A program made the position numbers and the translations under genes. Of a stretch of DNA of 9,059 bases, positions 6,585 to 9,059 are shown piece after piece. The notes beneath the pieces are model-generated. The model saw only the letters and a list, made by a program, of their open reading frames with translations, made no database searches and was not told the origin of the DNA. Positions within the stretch are counted from its first letter, which is position 1, and every line of letters starts with the position of its first letter. Source of the stretch: Bacteroidia bacterium (GTDB lineage: Bacteria; Bacteroidota; Bacteroidia; Chitinophagales; Saprospiraceae); NCBI GenBank assembly GCA_030431945.1, contig JAUIIF010000144.1:1-9059 (forward strand), given 5' to 3'.

Positions 6585-7196
6585 TCAGAGGATTTTTTCG
6601 TCCCGCAGCGCCTGTTGTAATGCGTCTGCTCCGGTAAACCGGATACTTGCCAGGCCCAGCTCCCTGGCGGCCTGTACGTTCCGCAGGCTGTCATCGATGA
6701 AGAGGCAGCCCGAAAAATCACCCAGTCCGTAGGTTTTGGCCAGGTGGAGGTAAATGTCCGGATTAGGTTTTTTCATTTTCACCTCACCGGAGACCATAAT
6801 ATCTTCGAAAAGCTGCAGGAAGGCAAAATTTTCCCGCGCCCAGGGAAACAGTTCGGCACTCCAGTTGGTGAGGGCCAGCAGGCGGTAATTACCCGAGGCA
6901 TGCAGGCTTTTGAGAATAGCTACGGTACCGGGGATGGGGCCGCTGAAATGCTCCGTCCAGCGATCGTAGTACATCCTGATCTCACGCTCCCACTCCGGAT
7001 ATTCCGCCACGAGCAAATCGGTGGCCTCCGCAACGGGCCGGCCCCGGTCCTGTTCTTCGTTCCAGTCCAGGTGCGTGATGTTGTTGACGAACCAATCTGC
7101 CTCTTCCGGCGTGGGGAACACCTTGTTGTAGAGCAGGCGGGGGTTCCAGCCGATGAGTACGTTGCCGATGTCGAAGATGATGGTATGGGTTCGCAT
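6585..7196 (-). CDS. HAD-superfamily hydrolase (subfamily IA, YihX-like)
   Basis: 203 residues, cytoplasmic, probably a phosphatase acting on a small phosphorylated metabolite. Motif I is IIFDIGNVLIGWNP with nucleophile Asp9. The second motif Asp of the usual DxD is Gly11, as in the DxGxV variant seen in YihX-type sugar phosphatases and the N-terminal domain of mammalian soluble epoxide hydrolase. Motif II is LALTNWS (Thr110). Motif III is KMKKPNPDIY with Lys143 before the Pro. Motif IV is LFIDDSLRNV (Asp168, Asp169). The helical insert between motifs I and II (about 18-85) is a small cap. Length is normal and the start is fixed by motif I. The gene lies between rpiB and the lipoprotein gene, 249 nt downstream of rpiB. 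A sugar-phosphate substrate would fit the rpiB/zwf neighbours but is not shown by the sequence. Confidence 0.9.
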   Translation of the reverse strand: MRTHTIIFDIGNVLIGWNPRLLYNKVFPTPEEADWFVNNITHLDWNEEQDRGRPVAEATDLLVAEYPEWEREIRMYYDRWTEHFSGPIPGTVAILKSLHASGNYRLLALTNWSAELFPWARENFAFLQLFEDIMVSGEVKMKKPNPDIYLHLAKTYGLGDFSGCLFIDDSLRNVQAARELGLASIRFTGADALQQALRDEKIL

Positions 7197-7255
7197 AAAT
7201 TACCGTTGTTTTTCCGTGGTGCGTTCGGACGAGGGGGGGCATCCTGACGCAAGCA

Positions 7256-7360
7256 GGGCGGGGCCGCAGGTGCGGGGTTCAGCCTCCAGCAGCAGGGAAA
7301 AGCGGCCGGCCGTACCGCCCCTGCTCCTGATGTCTGCGCATGGCACCTGCGGCCGCGCCC
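7256..7360. repeat. Large imperfect hairpin element between rpiB and the HAD gene
   Basis: Outer arms 7256-7273 (GGGCGGGGCCGCAGGTGC) and 7343-7360 (GCACCTGCGGCCGCGCCC) are complementary at 17 of 18 positions. Inside, after 13 unpaired bases on each side, lies a second stem at 7287-7329. It is made of CAG/CTG, AGCAGGG/CCCTGCT and GCGG/CCGC, with a C-C mismatch and an AAAA bulge, capped by CCGGCCGTA. The whole would form a rod of about 32 base pairs. No ORF, U-tract or transposase is present. It may be a REP-like repeat, a structured RNA or an mRNA processing signal. The strand is unknown because the fold works on both. Confidence 0.6.
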
Positions 7361-7371
7361 GAAACCGGTTC

Positions 7372-7384
7372 AGGAACAGTTCCT
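7372..7384. repeat. Perfect inverted repeat AGGAAC-A-GTTCCT
   Basis: Two 6-bp arms around a single central base, lying between the large hairpin and the rpiB stop. It could be a regulator binding site or part of the hairpin element. Nothing in the sequence decides this. Confidence 0.4.
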
Positions 7385-7396
7385 AAAATCAATTCC

Positions 7397-7416
7397 GGGC
7401 ATTTTGCCCTGAGGGC
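7397..7416 (-). terminator. Weak hairpin downstream of rpiB with two alternative pairings
   Basis: On the minus strand GGGCA-AAA-TGCCC can form a 5-bp hairpin about 37 nt after the rpiB stop, followed by GGAATTGATTTT, a poor U-tract. The TGCCC/GGGCA block at 7405-7409 can instead pair with GGGC at 7413-7416 (GCCC-TGA-GGGC), so the two hairpins exclude each other. It may act as a weak rpiB terminator; the evidence is thin. Confidence 0.3.
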
Positions 7417-7445
7417 CGGCGCAGGCTTTTCCGCTTTGATTGTCG

Positions 7446-7889
7446 TTACTTTTCTAAATCCGCGATCTTGCCCATACGGCGCAGCTGCCGCTCCAGCCCC
7501 TGGTAGGTAGCCCCCAGGAAACTGTCCACCAGGGTTTGGGCCAGGGCTATCCCGATAACGCGACCACCGAGGCAAATCATGTTCATATCGTCGTGCTCGA
7601 CGCCCTGCGCGGCGGAATAAGACTCATTGATCAGGCAGGCCCGCACGTTTTTAATCTTATTGGCGGCAATGCTTGCCCCAACCCCGGAACCGCAGCAGGC
7701 AATGCCCCGGTCTACTTCTCCGGCTCCCACGGCCCGGGCCAGGGGCACTACGTAGTCCGGAAAATCGTCTTTGGCATCGTAGCTGTACGCGCCAAAATCC
7801 TTGATGGTATACCCCTGCTTTTCGAGATATTCCTGCAATTGTTGTTTGAGTTCTATGCCCCCGTGGTCGGTGGCGATGCCGATAGTCAT
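7446..7889 (-). CDS. rpiB: Ribose-5-phosphate isomerase B (RpiB/LacA/LacB family)
   Basis: 147 residues, typical RpiB length, cytoplasmic. It interconverts ribose-5-phosphate and ribulose-5-phosphate in the non-oxidative pentose phosphate pathway. The start MTIGIATDHGG carries the substrate-binding Asp8-His9 pair. GIACCGSGVGASIAANK (62-78) holds catalytic Cys66, equivalent to Cys66 of E. coli RpiB, and the anion-hole loop. GVEHDDMNMICLGGRVIG (96-113) supplies His99 and Arg110; Asp100 stands where E. coli has Asn in QHNDTN. The gene is transcribed away from zwf, whose product starts the branch that makes ribulose-5-phosphate, so the pair forms a divergent pathway unit. A poor -7 match, TAATTTTA, lies at 7915-7922 on the minus strand. 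LacA/LacB-type substrates cannot be fully excluded, but context favours RpiB. Confidence 0.95.
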   Translation of the reverse strand: MTIGIATDHGGIELKQQLQEYLEKQGYTIKDFGAYSYDAKDDFPDYVVPLARAVGAGEVDRGIACCGSGVGASIAANKIKNVRACLINESYSAAQGVEHDDMNMICLGGRVIGIALAQTLVDSFLGATYQGLERQLRRMGKIADLEK

Positions 7890-7934
7890 CGTAGGTTGAT
7901 TTTATGTTCTGGGCTAAAATTACTTCGCCCGCAC

Positions 7935-7947
7935 CGTAAACCTTACG
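7935..7947. repeat. Inverted repeat CGTAA-ACC-TTACG in the rpiB-zwf promoter region
   Basis: Two perfect 5-bp arms with a 3-bp centre, lying midway between the two divergent genes and 14 nt upstream of the zwf -33 element. The position suits a regulator binding site acting on one or both genes. Short arms make chance occurrence possible. Confidence 0.3.
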
Positions 7948-7960
7948 AAAAGTCGCCACC

Positions 7961-7990
7961 TTTGCTATATATATCCGGCCGGTAAGTTTG
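7961..7990 (+). promoter_or_regulatory. Bacteroidota-type zwf promoter (TTTG-N18-TAAGTTTG)
   Basis: TTTG at 7961-7964 and TAAGTTTG at 7983-7990 match both halves of the Bacteroidota sigma-ABfr consensus (TTG-N17-23-TAnnTTTG). The spacing is 18 nt, counted from the end of the first element. The predicted start is near 7994-7998, leaving about 30 nt of A/T-rich leader before ATG 8025. The spacer contains TATATATA and the palindrome CCGGCCGG (7975-7982). This is the best promoter match in the window. Confidence 0.6.
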
Positions 7991-8024
7991 TGGCCAACCC
8001 CTTGTATGATAAAATCTTTTGAAA

Positions 8025-9059
8025 ATGCCCAGCACGCTTGATCCTCACGTCCTCGTTATCTTCGGTGCCTCCGGAGACCTGGCCCAGCGTAAACTTATAC
8101 CTGCCGTTTTTGACCTTTACCGCGGCGGCTATTTGCCAGATAATTTTGCGCTCCTCGGTGCCTCCCGTACTAATTTTTCTGACGACGACTTCCGGGAAAA
8201 AGTCGTTTTCAATAATGAGCATTTTGAGCAGAACGACGCTACGGATGAAGACGTAAAGGCTTTCTCCAAAAAACTCTTTTATCAGGACCTGGCGACGTAC
8301 GATGGTGAGGAGGACATCAACGGGCTGGCGAAACGGTTGCAGCAGCTCGATCAGGACTTCAACGTCGGCCAGAACTACATATTCTACCTGTCCACCCCAC
8401 CCAAGCTCTACAGCACCATTCCCGGTGCCCTGGCCAGGGCGGGCCTGAACGCCAATAAAGAAGGCTGGGCGCGGTTGATTGTGGAAAAGCCCTTTGGTTA
8501 CGACGAGGCTTCCGCGATTAAGCTGAACAGCGACATCCAGGAGCACTTCCCGGAGAATACCATTTACCGGATTGACCATTACCTCGGCAAGGAAACCGTA
8601 CAAAACCTGCTGGTTACGCGTTTTGCCAATGGTTTTTTCGAGCCACTCTGGAATCGTAATTACGTGCAGTCCGTTCAGATCACGGCTGCGGAAACCGTAG
8701 GGGTGGGTAGCCGGGGCGGCTACTATGACGAAAGCGGCGCCATGCGTGATATGGTCCAGAACCATTTACTGCAGGTCCTGGCCCACGTGGCGATGGAGCC
8801 TCCCATCCGGGCCGATGCGCCCTCCATCCGGGATGAAAAATTGAAGTTGTTTAAATCTTTACGTCCCATTAAAAGACAGGACGTCAAGAACCAGGTCATC
8901 CGGGCGCAGTACACGGCCGGCCGCACCAAGGGCGGCGATGTAGTCGGCTACCGGGAAGCCCAGGGCGTACCGGATGACAGCCGGACGGAGACCTTCGTCG
9001 GCATGAAATTCTTCATCGACAATTGGCGCTGGGCGGGCGTACCTTTTTACGTACGTACG
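8025..9059 (+). CDS. zwf: Glucose-6-phosphate 1-dehydrogenase, C-terminus cut by window edge
   Basis: Cytoplasmic enzyme that oxidises glucose-6-phosphate to 6-phosphogluconolactone with NAD(P)+, the entry step of the oxidative pentose phosphate pathway. ATG 8025 opens 345 codons that run to the right edge; complete family members are around 500 residues. The N-terminal Rossmann fold has FGASGDLAQRKL (13-24). EKPFG (154-158) and RIDHYLGKETVQN (182-194, Asp184 and His185) form the active-site signature. MVQNHLLQ (243-250) carries His247, equivalent to the catalytic base His240 of Leuconostoc mesenteroides G6PD. All key residues in the visible part are present. The start fits the family, since only eight residues precede the first beta strand. 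A strong promoter lies just upstream. pgl or gnd might follow beyond the edge, but they are not visible. Confidence 0.97.
   Translation, partial: MPSTLDPHVLVIFGASGDLAQRKLIPAVFDLYRGGYLPDNFALLGASRTNFSDDDFREKVVFNNEHFEQNDATDEDVKAFSKKLFYQDLATYDGEEDINGLAKRLQQLDQDFNVGQNYIFYLSTPPKLYSTIPGALARAGLNANKEGWARLIVEKPFGYDEASAIKLNSDIQEHFPENTIYRIDHYLGKETVQNLLVTRFANGFFEPLWNRNYVQSVQITAAETVGVGSRGGYYDESGAMRDMVQNHLLQVLAHVAMEPPIRADAPSIRDEKLKLFKSLRPIKRQDVKNQVIRAQYTAGRTKGGDVVGYREAQGVPDDSRTETFVGMKFFIDNWRWAGVPFYVRT

Noticed and set aside
7279..7575. 98-codon minus-strand frame across the rpiB 3' end and the large hairpin
   Set aside because: Its first half is an out-of-frame reading of RpiB codons and the rest is low-complexity Ala/Gly/Arg from the hairpin; no sign of a real small gene.
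7965..8765. 266-codon minus-strand frame opposite zwf
   Set aside because: Antisense to the glucose-6-phosphate dehydrogenase gene and running through its promoter; no family resemblance.

Overview
This window looks like chromosomal DNA from a GC-rich member of the Bacteroidota, probably a Lewinella-like member of the Saprospiria. The reasons are the gene set, signal peptides ending in 'AQ', the lack of Shine-Dalgarno sequences, A/T-rich leaders, and -7 elements of the TAnnTTTG type. The phylum is fairly secure; the lower rank is a guess from composition and gene content, not from a database search.

Layout: six genes lie on the minus strand and one on the plus strand. In minus-strand order they are rpiB (7889-7446), a HAD-family phosphatase (7196-6585), a small lipocalin-like lipoprotein (6449-6048), a 1099-residue exported WD40/caspase protein (5976-2677), carA (2503-1400) and eno (1287 to beyond the left edge). 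The plus strand carries zwf (8025 to beyond the right edge), divergent from rpiB across a 135-nt promoter region. Enolase lacks only its last few residues. Glucose-6-phosphate dehydrogenase is cut after 345 codons, roughly two thirds of its usual length.

Most of the window is housekeeping metabolism: glycolysis (eno), the oxidative and non-oxidative pentose phosphate pathway (zwf, rpiB) and carbamoyl-phosphate synthesis for pyrimidines and arginine (carA). The accessory part is the exported caspase-like protein and the lipoprotein upstream of it. The caspase-like protein has an intact His/Cys dyad, a degenerate beta-propeller and a beta-sandwich segment.

The intergenic DNA is unusually structured. 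The rpiB-HAD gap holds a 105-nt imperfect hairpin with 18-nt outer arms (17/18 complementary). An arm-like copy sits upstream of eno, which suggests a dispersed GC-rich repeat. The HAD-lipoprotein gap holds several perfect inverted repeats and a 9-bp direct repeat. A perfect 22-bp palindrome lies inside the caspase gene in a Pro/Gly linker. No tRNA, rRNA, CRISPR array or insertion sequence was seen. I found no convincing new multi-gene system; the hairpin/repeat family and the exported caspase protein are the items most worth following up.
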